Shown: positions 8,556-16,940, counted from the first letter of the stretch. The stretch: 37,742 nucleotides of DNA from JBDNFP01 sp041689775 (GCA_041689775.1 JBDNFP010000368.1:1-37742); one strand, 5' to 3'. The notes: a model not told the origin generated them from the sequence alone. Made by a program: numbers and translations.

Positions 8556-10496
8556 ATGTTAGATAATCGTCAATTTACAATTATTGCTTTTTTTGGAATC
8601 ATTGGCTTCGCCTTTGTTTTCAGGCTTTTCTATTTACAGGTATTAGACGACAGCTATTCCATTGAATCGTCAAGTAACTCAATTAAGAGGGTCGTGGAAA
8701 TTCCTTTCAGGGGACAAATCTACGACCGGAATGATAAGTTGATCGTGTACAATACGCCTGTATACAATCTATTGGTGACTCCTTACAAGGCCAAGATTCA
8801 GGATACTCTCACTTTTTGTAGCCTACTCAATATTCAAAAAACAATGTTTGATAGTTTAATGAAGTCCGCGACCTCCTACTCGCGGGTTAAACCTTCTTTA
8901 TTTTTAAGGCAGCTTTCCCGGGAAGACTTCGCCCGTATTCAAGATGTTATGGTAGATTATCCCGGTTTTGAGTTTTCGAAAAGTTCTCTTCGAACCTACA
9001 CCTACCCAACCATGGCTAATACTCTGGGGTATGTAAGTGAAATATCAAAAAGACAACTTGAAAAGCAGGACTCCTATAATTATCAACAAGGCGACTATAT
9101 TGGTCAGAGCGGTCTCGAAACTTTTTACGAAGAACAACTACGCGGACGACGCGGAGTAAAGTTTGTAATGCAAAATGTAAGTGGTGTAATCAAGGGTTCC
9201 TGGAAAGACGGCGAGTTGGATACCAATGCCGTTGCTGGCCAGAATCTCTACACCGGTATAGATCTTGACTTACAAGCCTTTGCCGATAGCCTCATGAGAA
9301 ATAAAGTAGGTAGCGTAGTGGCTATCGAGCCCAAAACCGGTCAAATTCTGGCCATGGTAGCCGCTCCCAGCTACGATCCCAACCTTCTGGCGAGCCGCCA
9401 TTTTTCAAAGAACTACCAGAAACTTGTAAATAATCCGTACAAACCCCTATTCAATCGGCCTATCATGGCCGGCTATCGCCCAGGCTCTACCTTCAAGGTA
9501 TTGCAAGCTCTCACTGCCTTACAAGCTGGTGTTATTACCCCTGCTACCGGATTTACCCACGCAGGAGTACCCATGAACTGCCACTGTGGCGGTCGGGCCA
9601 ACAGCGTACTCCACGGTATTCAGTATTCGTGCAATCCTTACTTCTTTCAGGTATTCAAGCGTATTATATACAATAATGACATCTCCGATACTTATCAGGC
9701 CTCCGCGGTAGGTCTCAATAAGTGGAACGAGCAAATGACTAAATTTGGCATCGGCCAACGTTTAGGCGTTGACCTACCAAGCGAATACCGGGGAAATTTA
9801 CCCGACGATTCGTACTACGATAAAATTTACGGGAAGAAACGATGGAAGTTTTCTAATATTTATTCCCTAAGTATCGGCGAAGGTGAGTTGCTCATTACCC
9901 CGATTAAAATGGCGAATGTGGCTGCCATTATTGCCAATAGAGGCCATTTCTATACCCCACACGTTGTGAGCGGAGTGGGTAAAAAAAGAACCCCACTGCC
10001 TGAGTACCTGATTCGTCATGAAACCGGAATCGATGCCAGACACTTCGAGACAATCATCCCGGGCATGGTGGGTGCCGTTGAAGCAGGTACAGTAATGGGT
10101 CTCGCCAGAATAAAGAATATTACTATTGCGGGCAAAACAGGAACTTCCCAAAACAAGAAAGGTCCTGACCACTCTATATTTATAGCTTTTGCTCCGGTTG
10201 ATAATCCAAAGATTGCCATTGCCGTGTTTGTAGAAAATGGTAGATGGGGAGGTACCGCGGCGGCGCCGGTAGCAAACCTGATCATAGAGCGTTTTATTAA
10301 AGGTAAAACAGAAAATAAGGCATTGGAGAACTATGTTTTAAATCTAAAGCTAATGTCCCCCCTTTCAGCCCCTGCTCCAAAAAAGGCTCCCGCAAAAGCT
10401 CCCGCAAAGAAGGAAGAAATCACCACTCCACTTGCCGATAAGAAATCAGGCGAAACCACCAAAGAAAAGCAAACCACCACGTCCACAGGAAAATGA
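8556..10496 (+). CDS. mrdA: Penicillin-binding protein 2 (elongasome transpeptidase)
   Basis: This 646-residue class B PBP cross-links peptidoglycan during cell elongation, partnered with the glycosyltransferase RodA. ATG at 8556 is preferred to a TTG three codons upstream. One N-terminal membrane anchor (FTIIAFFGIIGFAFVFRLFYLQV) leads into the pedestal domain (RGQIYDRNDKLIVYN) and then the transpeptidase domain. All three active-site motifs are present: S311-TF-K314, S358-C-N360 and K527-T-G529. The last ~45 residues are a low-complexity Ala/Pro/Lys then Thr-rich tail, unusual for this protein and probably disordered. The gene is followed 40 nt later by rodA on the same strand, the classic mrdA-rodA order, and then by a kinase-like gene. 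Confidence 0.93.
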   Translation: MLDNRQFTIIAFFGIIGFAFVFRLFYLQVLDDSYSIESSSNSIKRVVEIPFRGQIYDRNDKLIVYNTPVYNLLVTPYKAKIQDTLTFCSLLNIQKTMFDSLMKSATSYSRVKPSLFLRQLSREDFARIQDVMVDYPGFEFSKSSLRTYTYPTMANTLGYVSEISKRQLEKQDSYNYQQGDYIGQSGLETFYEEQLRGRRGVKFVMQNVSGVIKGSWKDGELDTNAVAGQNLYTGIDLDLQAFADSLMRNKVGSVVAIEPKTGQILAMVAAPSYDPNLLASRHFSKNYQKLVNNPYKPLFNRPIMAGYRPGSTFKVLQALTALQAGVITPATGFTHAGVPMNCHCGGRANSVLHGIQYSCNPYFFQVFKRIIYNNDISDTYQASAVGLNKWNEQMTKFGIGQRLGVDLPSEYRGNLPDDSYYDKIYGKKRWKFSNIYSLSIGEGELLITPIKMANVAAIIANRGHFYTPHVVSGVGKKRTPLPEYLIRHETGIDARHFETIIPGMVGAVEAGTVMGLARIKNITIAGKTGTSQNKKGPDHSIFIAFAPVDNPKIAIAVFVENGRWGGTAAAPVANLIIERFIKGKTENKALENYVLNLKLMSPLSAPAPKKAPAKAPAKKEEITTPLADKKSGETTKEKQTTTSTGK

Positions 10497-10536
10497 TTGG
10501 CCTTCAACAAGAGTATTATATTTCATTTATTAAGTA

Positions 10537-11823
10537 ATGGCCCAGAATCAAAATAACCTTACGCAGAACCTTGACTGGGTGGCTGTTCTGATCTACATTT
10601 TATGTATTTTAATCGGTTGGTTTAATATTTATGCTGCCGTATATAGTCCCGAAGTACCTACCAGCATCTTTGATACTACGCACAATGCCGGGAAGCAAAT
10701 GATGTGGATCGGTACTACCATCCTACTTATTATCTGCATATTAGTCATCGACTACAAGTTTTATGAAACCTTTGGCTTTATTATTTATGGGCTGTTCATA
10801 CTTCTGTTAGTAGTCGTACTGTTTGCAGGAACTGAGATCAACGGGTCCCGGTCATGGATCAAAATAGGCACATTTTCCCTCCAACCAGCCGAGTTTGCCA
10901 AACTCGCCACCTGCCTGGCTTTGGCTAAATACCTCAGTGATCCCTCCATAAGCCTAATCCGGTCCTGGAAAAATTACCTACCCATCATGGGTATCATCGG
11001 TTTACCAGCATTATTAATTCTACTCTCTAACGAGACGGGCTCCATGTTGGTTTTTGCTTCTTTCGCTATCATGCTTTACCGTGAAGGTCTACCCGGCTTT
11101 ATCCCGGCCATTGGCATTATAATGGCAATCCTCCTCATATTGACACTTTTATTTGTTAAGTGGTTTATCGCCGCCGGTATTATTGTTGTTGCTCTTCTCT
11201 TTCTATGGATCATGCCCAAAGGTACCCGGCGAAGTGGAGGCACCAAGGCAACTTTTCTGGTAGCCGGACTCATGATAGGGGTAGTATTCGGAGTTGATTT
11301 CTTTATCAATAACGTACTTCAAAAACACCAGAGAAGCCGGGTTATGGTCTTAATTGATCCCGACTCTGACCCCCGGGGAGCCGGCTGGAACGTAATTCAA
11401 TCCAAAATTGCCATTGGCTCGGGTCGATTGACCGGAAAAGGGTTTCTGGAAGGTACCCAAACGAAGTTTGACTTTGTGCCGGAACAAAGTACGGATTTTA
11501 TTTTTTGTACCGTGGGTGAAGAGCATGGCTTTATTGGCAGCCTTATCGTTGTCTGTTTATTCGTGGGGCTTATTATTAGGCTTATCATCCTGGCCGAACG
11601 ACAACGAACGCGATTTGCCCGCGTATATGGGTATTGCGTAGCCGGAATTATCTTCTTTCACTTCATGATTAATATTGGCATGACGATCGGTCTTATGCCC
11701 GTAATTGGTATTCCTCTACCCTTTTTTAGCTACGGAGGATCATCCCTGTGGTCATTTTCTATCCTTTTGTTTATTTTTCTAAAAATCGATTCGCAACGGC
11801 CTTTTACCTTATCTCGTACGTAA
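10537..11823 (+). CDS. rodA: RodA, SEDS peptidoglycan glycosyltransferase
   Basis: This 428-residue polytopic inner-membrane protein of the SEDS (RodA/FtsW/SpoVE) family polymerises lipid II into glycan strands for lateral wall growth together with PBP2. It has about ten hydrophobic segments. Signature loops are FAGTEINGSRSWIKIGTFSLQPAEFAKL (near residues 90-115) and, near the C terminus, DFIFCTVGEEHGFIGS and MPVIGIPLPFFSYGGSSLWS, where the FFSYGGSS block is diagnostic. The segment between TM helices near residues 180-240 is more hydrophobic than usual. Placement directly after mrdA supports RodA over FtsW. The next gene begins 9 nt after the stop, so all three are probably one transcript. 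Confidence 0.93.
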   Translation: MAQNQNNLTQNLDWVAVLIYILCILIGWFNIYAAVYSPEVPTSIFDTTHNAGKQMMWIGTTILLIICILVIDYKFYETFGFIIYGLFILLLVVVLFAGTEINGSRSWIKIGTFSLQPAEFAKLATCLALAKYLSDPSISLIRSWKNYLPIMGIIGLPALLILLSNETGSMLVFASFAIMLYREGLPGFIPAIGIIMAILLILTLLFVKWFIAAGIIVVALLFLWIMPKGTRRSGGTKATFLVAGLMIGVVFGVDFFINNVLQKHQRSRVMVLIDPDSDPRGAGWNVIQSKIAIGSGRLTGKGFLEGTQTKFDFVPEQSTDFIFCTVGEEHGFIGSLIVVCLFVGLIIRLIILAERQRTRFARVYGYCVAGIIFFHFMINIGMTIGLMPVIGIPLPFFSYGGSSLWSFSILLFIFLKIDSQRPFTLSRT

Positions 11824-11832
11824 TCCGGCAAC

Positions 11833-12858
11833 ATGGCACTCATCAGCAAAAAGAAAATAGCGTATAAGATCAATACTGACCTTCGAGACTATCTAAAGAA
11901 ATACCAACGGGAAGTACCCTTGGAGATTCACTATACCGATCTGCTACGATTTTCAAATGCCATTTCGCTGTACGATGTCAAAGGAAATGATACCATGTGG
12001 CTATCGGTTTTCTACGACCCAAGCGACACTGCCGACATATTTCAGGCCTTAAAGACAATCTACGCTCATCTTAAAGTAGATGGCGACTTGTCCATTCTGA
12101 AACACTTGTCGGTAGATCGCGTAGACTTGTGTACCTACGGCAATACACGCCCTTTCCGGATCAGGATCGTTAATCAGATCAACGATAACTTCGATTATTT
12201 TTACATCAAGAATGCCGATGCTTCGCGGGTGTATGGGCTGGAACTAGAAGATATATTCTCCCCCAATCAGGTGAGCTACCTGACAAGTGGTGAATCATTA
12301 GTGGAAGAACACATAGCAGGAATACCCGGAGATGTGTTTATGAAAACCCAACTTTCTGACCCTAACCTCAACCCGATCCGTCTGTGTAAAGAGTTTGTAA
12401 AGTTCAACGAGCGTTGCTTTGTGAGGCTACTTGGCGACATGCATTCCAGTAACTTCGTCGTAGACATTACGCCTGATTTTGAAGAGATTTACTATCGTTT
12501 CAGAGCCATTGATTTTGACCAACAGTCCTATGAAGGAAAGAAAACGGTCTACATGCCCCAGTATTTCAAGCAAAACAATATGATGATTGAACTGGGCATG
12601 AAGTACATGACGTCCGAAAGTGTGCGGCAATACCAGATTGAGGAACGTACCCAAATTTCTACCCGCATGCGGATAGAAAGATTCCGGGCGGATGATATAC
12701 TCGACGTCATGGCCGACGATATTATCTCCCACCCCGAGTACGTATCGCTACTCCGAAAAGACCTGGCGAAGCATTATCGACACCAGGCCTTTATGGAATG
12801 CCAGACGATGGGTCAGATTGTCAGAAAAAGCCTGAATTTTCTTTCTACCCATCATTAA
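11833..12858 (+). CDS. Uncharacterised kinase-fold-like (APH-like) protein in the mrdA-rodA operon
   Basis: This 341-residue protein has no signal peptide or membrane segment, and I do not recognise it as a named family. Two blocks recall the catalytic core of aminoglycoside-phosphotransferase and protein-kinase-like folds: GDMHSSN at residues 201-207 (compare GDLHPGN, with catalytic Asp202 and Mg-binding Asn207) and AIDFDQ at 225-230 (compare the IDFD/DFG metal-binding Asp, here Asp227). The spacing between them, about 20 residues, fits that fold. An N-terminal Lys or P-loop is not obvious, though EEHIAGIPGDVFMK (from about residue 155) could be the hinge. It starts 9 nt after rodA, so it probably serves envelope growth. 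It could also be a pseudokinase or an unrelated fold. Confidence 0.6.
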   Translation: MALISKKKIAYKINTDLRDYLKKYQREVPLEIHYTDLLRFSNAISLYDVKGNDTMWLSVFYDPSDTADIFQALKTIYAHLKVDGDLSILKHLSVDRVDLCTYGNTRPFRIRIVNQINDNFDYFYIKNADASRVYGLELEDIFSPNQVSYLTSGESLVEEHIAGIPGDVFMKTQLSDPNLNPIRLCKEFVKFNERCFVRLLGDMHSSNFVVDITPDFEEIYYRFRAIDFDQQSYEGKKTVYMPQYFKQNNMMIELGMKYMTSESVRQYQIEERTQISTRMRIERFRADDILDVMADDIISHPEYVSLLRKDLAKHYRHQAFMECQTMGQIVRKSLNFLSTHH

Positions 12859-12872
12859 TGGCTACTACTTTT

Positions 12873-13253
12873 TTAAGAAAGTTTGCCCGCAGTAAGAAAT
12901 AAAAGTACCCACCCAACAATCATCAGTACGCCACCGATGGGAGCTACCGCCCCGAATTTTGTAATGCCGGTGAAGCAAATGGTGTACAATGAACCCGAGA
13001 ATATAACGACACCAACCGCGAACGAATACCCCGACCAATTGAGCCATTTGATCGCGTCGCCCTCAGCTCGTGATAGTAGTACCCCAATCAAAACCAGTGC
13101 TATCGCGTGGTAAAATTGGTACTTCACCGCCGTTTCAAACGTATCTGCTCTTCCGGATGCTTCCAATGTACCTTTTAAAGCGTGGGCACCAAAGGCACCC
13201 AAAGCCACCGCTATGGTGCCAAGCAATGCGCCAGCTTGCAACATGAATTTCAT
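12873..13253 (-). CDS. DUF423 family small membrane protein
   Basis: This 126-residue inner-membrane protein has four predicted helices. The N-terminal block AGALLGTIAVALGAFGAHALKG, the FETAVKYQFYHAIALVL segment and the SGSLYTICFTG motif are typical of DUF423 (YgdD/YwdK-like) proteins. No biochemical role is established for the family. The gene converges with the kinase-like gene (14 nt between stops) and diverges from the GT9 gene, so it is transcribed alone. Confidence 0.85.
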   Translation of the reverse strand: MKFMLQAGALLGTIAVALGAFGAHALKGTLEASGRADTFETAVKYQFYHAIALVLIGVLLSRAEGDAIKWLNWSGYSFAVGVVIFSGSLYTICFTGITKFGAVAPIGGVLMIVGWVLLFLTAGKLS

Positions 13254-13371
13254 AGGATCGTAGGTTTATTTTCTGCTAATCAATTTGTCAAAAGTAAAGG
13301 TAAAGGCAGGGGCAAGCAATAGTCCATTATAATTTCTTCCCTAACTTGCGGCCAAAAAGAATAAAACCGGA

Positions 13372-13399
13372 ATGACCCTACAAAAATGACCCTACAAAG
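13372..13399 (+). repeat. 14-nt tandem duplication at the GT9 start making a 5-codon upstream ORF
   Basis: ATGACCCTACAAAA (13372-13385) is followed directly by ATGACCCTACAAAG (13386-13399), 13 of 14 identical. The first copy opens a mini-ORF, ATG ACC CTA CAA AAA TGA, whose TGA at 13387-13389 overlaps the real start ATG at 13386-13388 as ATGA. The arrangement has the form of a translationally coupled leader peptide. Confidence 0.7.
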
Positions 13400-14435
13400 T
13401 TTTATTGCGCTCTGGACCCATCGCTACGTTAAATACTCGCACATTGCGAAAGCTCATCTACTCGCCTACCAAGCCTGGTTTTCGCTCAGTATAAAAAAAT
13501 GGCGACTTTCCTCGCAGAAAAGAGAGTTAATTGCCGTAGTCCGCACGGAGCATTTTGGTGATATAGTGGCCACCGAGCCCCTTTCTCGGCATATTCGCTT
13601 GCTGTACCCAAAGGCACATATTATTTGGTTTGTCAAGCCCGCCTTCAAAGAATTGATTGATACCAATCCTAACGTCGATGAGACTTTCCCGGAGTTTTGT
13701 GTTACCCAACGCCGCGTGCTAATTGGTACTGGCATTTTTGATCAAGTCCTCGAACTTCAATTCCGAAATAACAACCACTGCCCGGTTTGTGATGTATTTG
13801 TAGAAAACCCAGTAGCTAATGCGGCAGGAATTAACGTGTTCACTTATCTGAATTTTGGCAACCTACTAACCGGTTTTGCCAAAACAGCCGGATTAACCTT
13901 ACCCGAAGATGATCAACCCCGCATCTATTTACAGGATAAACATCGACAAAAAGTAGATAACCTCGGGCTAACCGAACCATATATTGTGGTCCATTGCCAA
14001 TCGAACTACACCCCGAAAGACTGGCCCACTTCCAATTGGGAGCGACTTATTCAAGAACTAACTGCGCGCTATCCTTTCAAGATCGTAGAGGTTGGTTTAC
14101 GGAGTAATCTTTCCATCGAAAACCCTTCCTACCGCTCGCTTTGTGGCCAACTTTCTATCATGGAAACCGCCGAAGTAATTCGTAGAGCCACCTATTTCAT
14201 TGGTCTGGATAGCGGTCCTTCTCACTTGGCCAACGCAACCGGTACGGTTGGTTTTGTACTGATGGGCTCGCTCAATAACTTCCAAAACTACAACCCCTAC
14301 TCGGGCGATTACGGTAACCAAAAGAACTGCGTTCTGGTACAAAAAGAAGGCTTACCCTGCGCCCAACTTTCCTATGAGTACGTTCTGGAGACTATTCAAA
14401 ATACATTCGCCAACCCACAGGAGGCCAACGCTTAG
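13386..14435 (+). CDS. Glycosyltransferase family 9 (heptosyltransferase-like)
   Basis: This 349-residue GT-B-fold enzyme of family 9 probably transfers a sugar to lipopolysaccharide core or another envelope glycan at the inner leaflet. Visible marks are the N-terminal AVVRTEHFGDIVATEPLSRHIR (start of the first Rossmann domain) and, in the C-terminal domain, VVHCQSNYTPKDWPTSNWERLI, the sugar-nucleotide site, and YFIGLDSGPSHLANATGTVGFVLMG, the family's GxDSGxxHLA block. The start is fixed at 13386, since the upstream in-frame-looking ATG at 13372 belongs to another frame and stops after five codons. The stop overlaps the end of the opposite-strand yggS gene by 4 nt. Confidence 0.88.
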   Translation: MTLQSFIALWTHRYVKYSHIAKAHLLAYQAWFSLSIKKWRLSSQKRELIAVVRTEHFGDIVATEPLSRHIRLLYPKAHIIWFVKPAFKELIDTNPNVDETFPEFCVTQRRVLIGTGIFDQVLELQFRNNNHCPVCDVFVENPVANAAGINVFTYLNFGNLLTGFAKTAGLTLPEDDQPRIYLQDKHRQKVDNLGLTEPYIVVHCQSNYTPKDWPTSNWERLIQELTARYPFKIVEVGLRSNLSIENPSYRSLCGQLSIMETAEVIRRATYFIGLDSGPSHLANATGTVGFVLMGSLNNFQNYNPYSGDYGNQKNCVLVQKEGLPCAQLSYEYVLETIQNTFANPQEANA

Positions 14436-15094
14436 TTTCTGGCCCCAAAAATAGCACTACCCACCCTGACAAGCGTACTACCCTCTTCGACGGCAATGAG
14501 GTAGTCACCACTCATGCCCATGGAAAGCTCCTTCATAGTAACCTGAGCATTAGTGCGGGATTGGAACGATTCGAAAAACCGTTTTAAGCCGCGAAACTCT
14601 TTTCGTACCTGTTGCTCCGAATCGGTATTGGTGGCCATACCCATCAAGCCCTTGATACGTATGTTGGTAAGAGTTCTAAGTTCAGAAGAGTCTAAAATCT
14701 CCGTTACTTCGTTTTCTGACAGCCCAAACTTTGTTTCTTCTTCAGCAATGTGAACCTGCAACAAACAATCGATAATACGATCATTTTTAGCCGCCTGTTT
14801 ATTTATTTCTGCTAGTAGTTTAGAACTATCCACGGAGTGGATGAGGTTAACAAAAGAAGCCATGTACTTAACCTTGTTAGATTGTAAATGTCCAATCATG
14901 TGCCACTCAATATCTTTGGGTAACTCCTCGTACTTAGCGGTCATTTCCTGCACTTTGTTCTCGCCAAAGCACTTACAACCTGCATCATAGGCCTCTTGTA
15001 GTACTTCATTGGGCTTCGTCTTTGTTACTGCTACTATTTGAGCTCTACCGTTGAGCTCAGCTTCAATATGTTCAATATTATCTTTGATTAACAT
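14432..15094 (-). CDS. YggS/PLPBP family pyridoxal-phosphate homeostasis protein
   Basis: This 220-residue single-domain TIM-barrel protein binds pyridoxal 5'-phosphate and buffers vitamin B6 and amino-acid/keto-acid balance; it has no firm enzymatic activity. The PLP-binding lysine is Lys25 in IVAVTKTKP. GENKVQEM, WHMIGHLQSNKVKY, IHSVDSSKL and SMGMSGDYLIAVEEGSTLVRVGSAIFG are the classic family blocks, and the length is normal. The gene is convergent with the GT9 gene with a 4-nt overlap and no terminator between them, so the transcripts run into each other. Confidence 0.92.
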   Translation of the reverse strand: MLIKDNIEHIEAELNGRAQIVAVTKTKPNEVLQEAYDAGCKCFGENKVQEMTAKYEELPKDIEWHMIGHLQSNKVKYMASFVNLIHSVDSSKLLAEINKQAAKNDRIIDCLLQVHIAEEETKFGLSENEVTEILDSSELRTLTNIRIKGLMGMATNTDSEQQVRKEFRGLKRFFESFQSRTNAQVTMKELSMGMSGDYLIAVEEGSTLVRVGSAIFGARN

Positions 15095-15156
15095 GGTAAA
15101 TCTTTATTTAGAAATCTGATAGTGAGTTGCTTAATAAGCATGTAAAAATAAAATGG

Positions 15157-15164
15157 TACATTTG
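15157..15164 (+). promoter_or_regulatory. Candidate -7 box for the coiled-coil membrane protein gene
   Basis: TACATTTG matches the Bacteroidota TAnnTTTG element exactly, 65 nt upstream of the ATG at 15230. No TTG lies at the usual 19-21 nt spacing upstream, so support is partial. Confidence 0.35.
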
Positions 15165-15229
15165 TGTCGTACAAAAATCACAATTTTCGTTATTATTCAT
15201 CTCTTTAACTAAAAAATTTAACGCACCGT

Positions 15230-16171
15230 ATGGATTATAATCAGGAGCAAAAGCGCGATCGTAAAACTCTTTTATGGGCCGCTTTAGCCGTTTTGGCACT
15301 ATTGAATGTCGTACTATTTTACTTCTTCTATCAGGAACGCCAAGACAATCAAAGCAAAGATACAATCATTGCTGCTAAGACCGAGGAAGTTCTGTTTACC
15401 AAAACAAAGCTTGATTCGATCTCCTCCCAGTTGGATGCCAAAATTGCCGAGATCCAACAATTGGGAGGAAGCGTTGACTCGCTGATCGTTTTGAAGCAAC
15501 AATTGGAAAAGGATAAGCAGGCACTCAAAAATCTGGGTTCTTACTCGGCTAAGCAGTATGAATCTAAAATTAGGTCGTACGAAGCTATTCTGAACCAGAA
15601 AGACCGCGACATCGCCCTTCTCAAAGAAGAACTAGGAATTGTTACGGCTAAAAACGAGGAACTTTCAAAAGCAGTCAGTGGCCTACAAGAGCAAACGTCT
15701 GCTTTGACTGACTCAGTAACCAATTATGCTGTACAAAACCGGACGTTGAGTGAAAAGGTTACGATCGCTTCTGCTCTGCGCGCCGAAAATATCCGTGTAA
15801 ATTCACTTACAGCCAAAGGGAAAGAGCAAGAGGGAGGTAACTATCGTGCACGCCGAATCGATAAATTGAAGGTAAGCTTTGTTATCGGTGAAAATGCCAT
15901 CGCCAAACCGGGCAGAAAGGAAGTACATCTTCGTATTCTTGACCCCAACGGTGCCGTGCTTTCTGACATGGCTACGGGTTCGGGAGCATTTATCTACAAT
16001 GGCCGGGAAATGATTTACTCTTCGAAAGAGGTCGTCAATTTTGATAATAGCCGCCAAACCGTCGACATTATGTACGGCCGGGGTGGAGTACCTCTCAAAG
16101 ACGGTAAATACGCCGTAGAATTATACTCAGAGGGATTTAAGATCGGTCAGGGCGACTTTACAGTAAAATAA
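15230..16171 (+). CDS. Single-pass membrane protein with long coiled coil and C-terminal beta domain
   Basis: This 313-residue protein is not a family I can name. Residues 1-13 are charged and cytosolic (MDYNQEQKRDRKT), one membrane helix follows (LLWAALAVLALLNVVLFYFFY, about 14-34), then a coiled coil rich in Leu, Gln, Lys and Asp from about 45 to 190. A compact C-terminal domain of ~110 residues follows (KLKVSFVIGENAIAKPGRKE, ending YSEGFKIGQGDFTVK), with alternating beta-strand character. The topology suggests an envelope-spanning tether with the domain in the periplasm, possibly a scaffold. It has its own promoter candidate and a strong terminator, so it is a single-gene unit ahead of the ribosomal operon. 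Confidence 0.8.
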   Translation: MDYNQEQKRDRKTLLWAALAVLALLNVVLFYFFYQERQDNQSKDTIIAAKTEEVLFTKTKLDSISSQLDAKIAEIQQLGGSVDSLIVLKQQLEKDKQALKNLGSYSAKQYESKIRSYEAILNQKDRDIALLKEELGIVTAKNEELSKAVSGLQEQTSALTDSVTNYAVQNRTLSEKVTIASALRAENIRVNSLTAKGKEQEGGNYRARRIDKLKVSFVIGENAIAKPGRKEVHLRILDPNGAVLSDMATGSGAFIYNGREMIYSSKEVVNFDNSRQTVDIMYGRGGVPLKDGKYAVELYSEGFKIGQGDFTVK

Positions 16172-16196
16172 CCCCCTGATATTCACATAACTTACC

Positions 16197-16235
16197 AATA
16201 AGGCTTGGAAATATAAATTTCAAGCCTTATTTTTG
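16197..16235 (+). terminator. Terminator overlapping the rpsF promoter
   Basis: AATAAGGCTTG (16197-16207) pairs perfectly with CAAGCCTTATT (16221-16231), followed by TTTTG, giving an intrinsic terminator for the coiled-coil gene. The same bases contain the candidate promoter of the ribosomal operon listed next. Confidence 0.8.
16205..16235 (+). promoter_or_regulatory. Candidate promoter of rpsF-rpsR-rplI
   Basis: TTG at 16205-16207 is followed after 20 nt by TATTTTTG (16228-16235), an exact match to the Bacteroidota -33/-7 pattern. Transcription would begin near 16243, leaving a leader of about 48 nt, A/T-rich and without an obvious S6:S18-binding stem. Confidence 0.6.
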
Positions 16236-16290
16236 CACCCTCATTTTTAGAGAAAAAACAACAAATTTATTTACTATTAATTCATTTCGT

Positions 16291-16662
16291 ATGAACAATC
16301 AGTATGAAACGGTGTTCATTTTAACTCCCATCTTATCTGAGGCCCAGATGAGGGACGCCGTTGACAAGTTCCGTAACCTCCTCACCGAAAACGGCGCGGA
16401 ACTAGTGCATGAGGAAGACTGGGGATTGCGCAAGCTGGCCTACCCAATACAAAAGAAAAACACCGGGTACTACCACCTATTTGAGTACAAATCAGCCGGA
16501 TCGCTGATCGACATTGTGGAAACTGAATTCCGTCGTGATGAGCGCATAATGCGCTTCCTGACTGTTTCTCTTGACAAGCACGCTGTGGCTTACAACGAGA
16601 AAAAACGTAGGGGCCTAGTAGGAAAGAAGAAGGAAGTAGAAACTAAAAAGGAGGAGGCATAA
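16291..16662 (+). CDS. rpsF: 30S ribosomal protein S6
   Basis: This 123-residue small-subunit protein binds the central domain of 16S rRNA as a pair with S18. The start MNNQYETVFILTPILSEAQ and the blocks WGLRKLAYPIQKKNTGYYHLFEY and IMRFLTVSLDKH are characteristic. A short Lys/Glu-rich C-terminal tail (KKRRGLVGKKKEVETKKEEA) extends past the core. It is the first gene of the rpsF-rpsR-rplI operon, with 3 nt to rpsR. Confidence 0.96.
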   Translation: MNNQYETVFILTPILSEAQMRDAVDKFRNLLTENGAELVHEEDWGLRKLAYPIQKKNTGYYHLFEYKSAGSLIDIVETEFRRDERIMRFLTVSLDKHAVAYNEKKRRGLVGKKKEVETKKEEA

Positions 16663-16665
16663 ACT

Positions 16666-16917
16666 ATGACACTCGTAAACGAACCGGTTGAAAAGAATAT
16701 CAATCGTAAGAAATATTGCCGTTTCAAGAAATCAGGCATCAAATATATCGACTACAAAGACCCCAACTTTTTGTTGAAACTGGTCAATGAGCAAGGAAAA
16801 ATTCTTCCCCGTCGCCTAACAGGTACGAGCTTGAAATTCCAGCGTAAAGTATCACAAGCCATCAAGCGTTCACGTCACTTGGCCCTGATGCCGTTTGTAG
16901 CCGATCAATTGAAATAA
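16666..16917 (+). CDS. rpsR: 30S ribosomal protein S18
   Basis: This 83-residue small-subunit protein forms a heterodimer with S6 on 16S rRNA. RKKYCRFKKSGIKYIDYKD, ILPRRLTGTSLKFQRKVSQAIKRSRHLALMPF are standard S18 blocks. Of the zinc-binding cysteines present in some S18 proteins, only one (KKYCRF) is present, so this is a non-zinc form. It starts 3 nt after rpsF and is separated from rplI by 23 nt. Confidence 0.96.
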   Translation: MTLVNEPVEKNINRKKYCRFKKSGIKYIDYKDPNFLLKLVNEQGKILPRRLTGTSLKFQRKVSQAIKRSRHLALMPFVADQLK

Positions 16918-16940
16918 TCACGAAAAGAAGATCGTAAGAA

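Noticed and set aside
13372..13389. ATG at 13372 as the GT9 start
   Set aside because: That frame stops after five codons; the GT9 frame begins at 13386.
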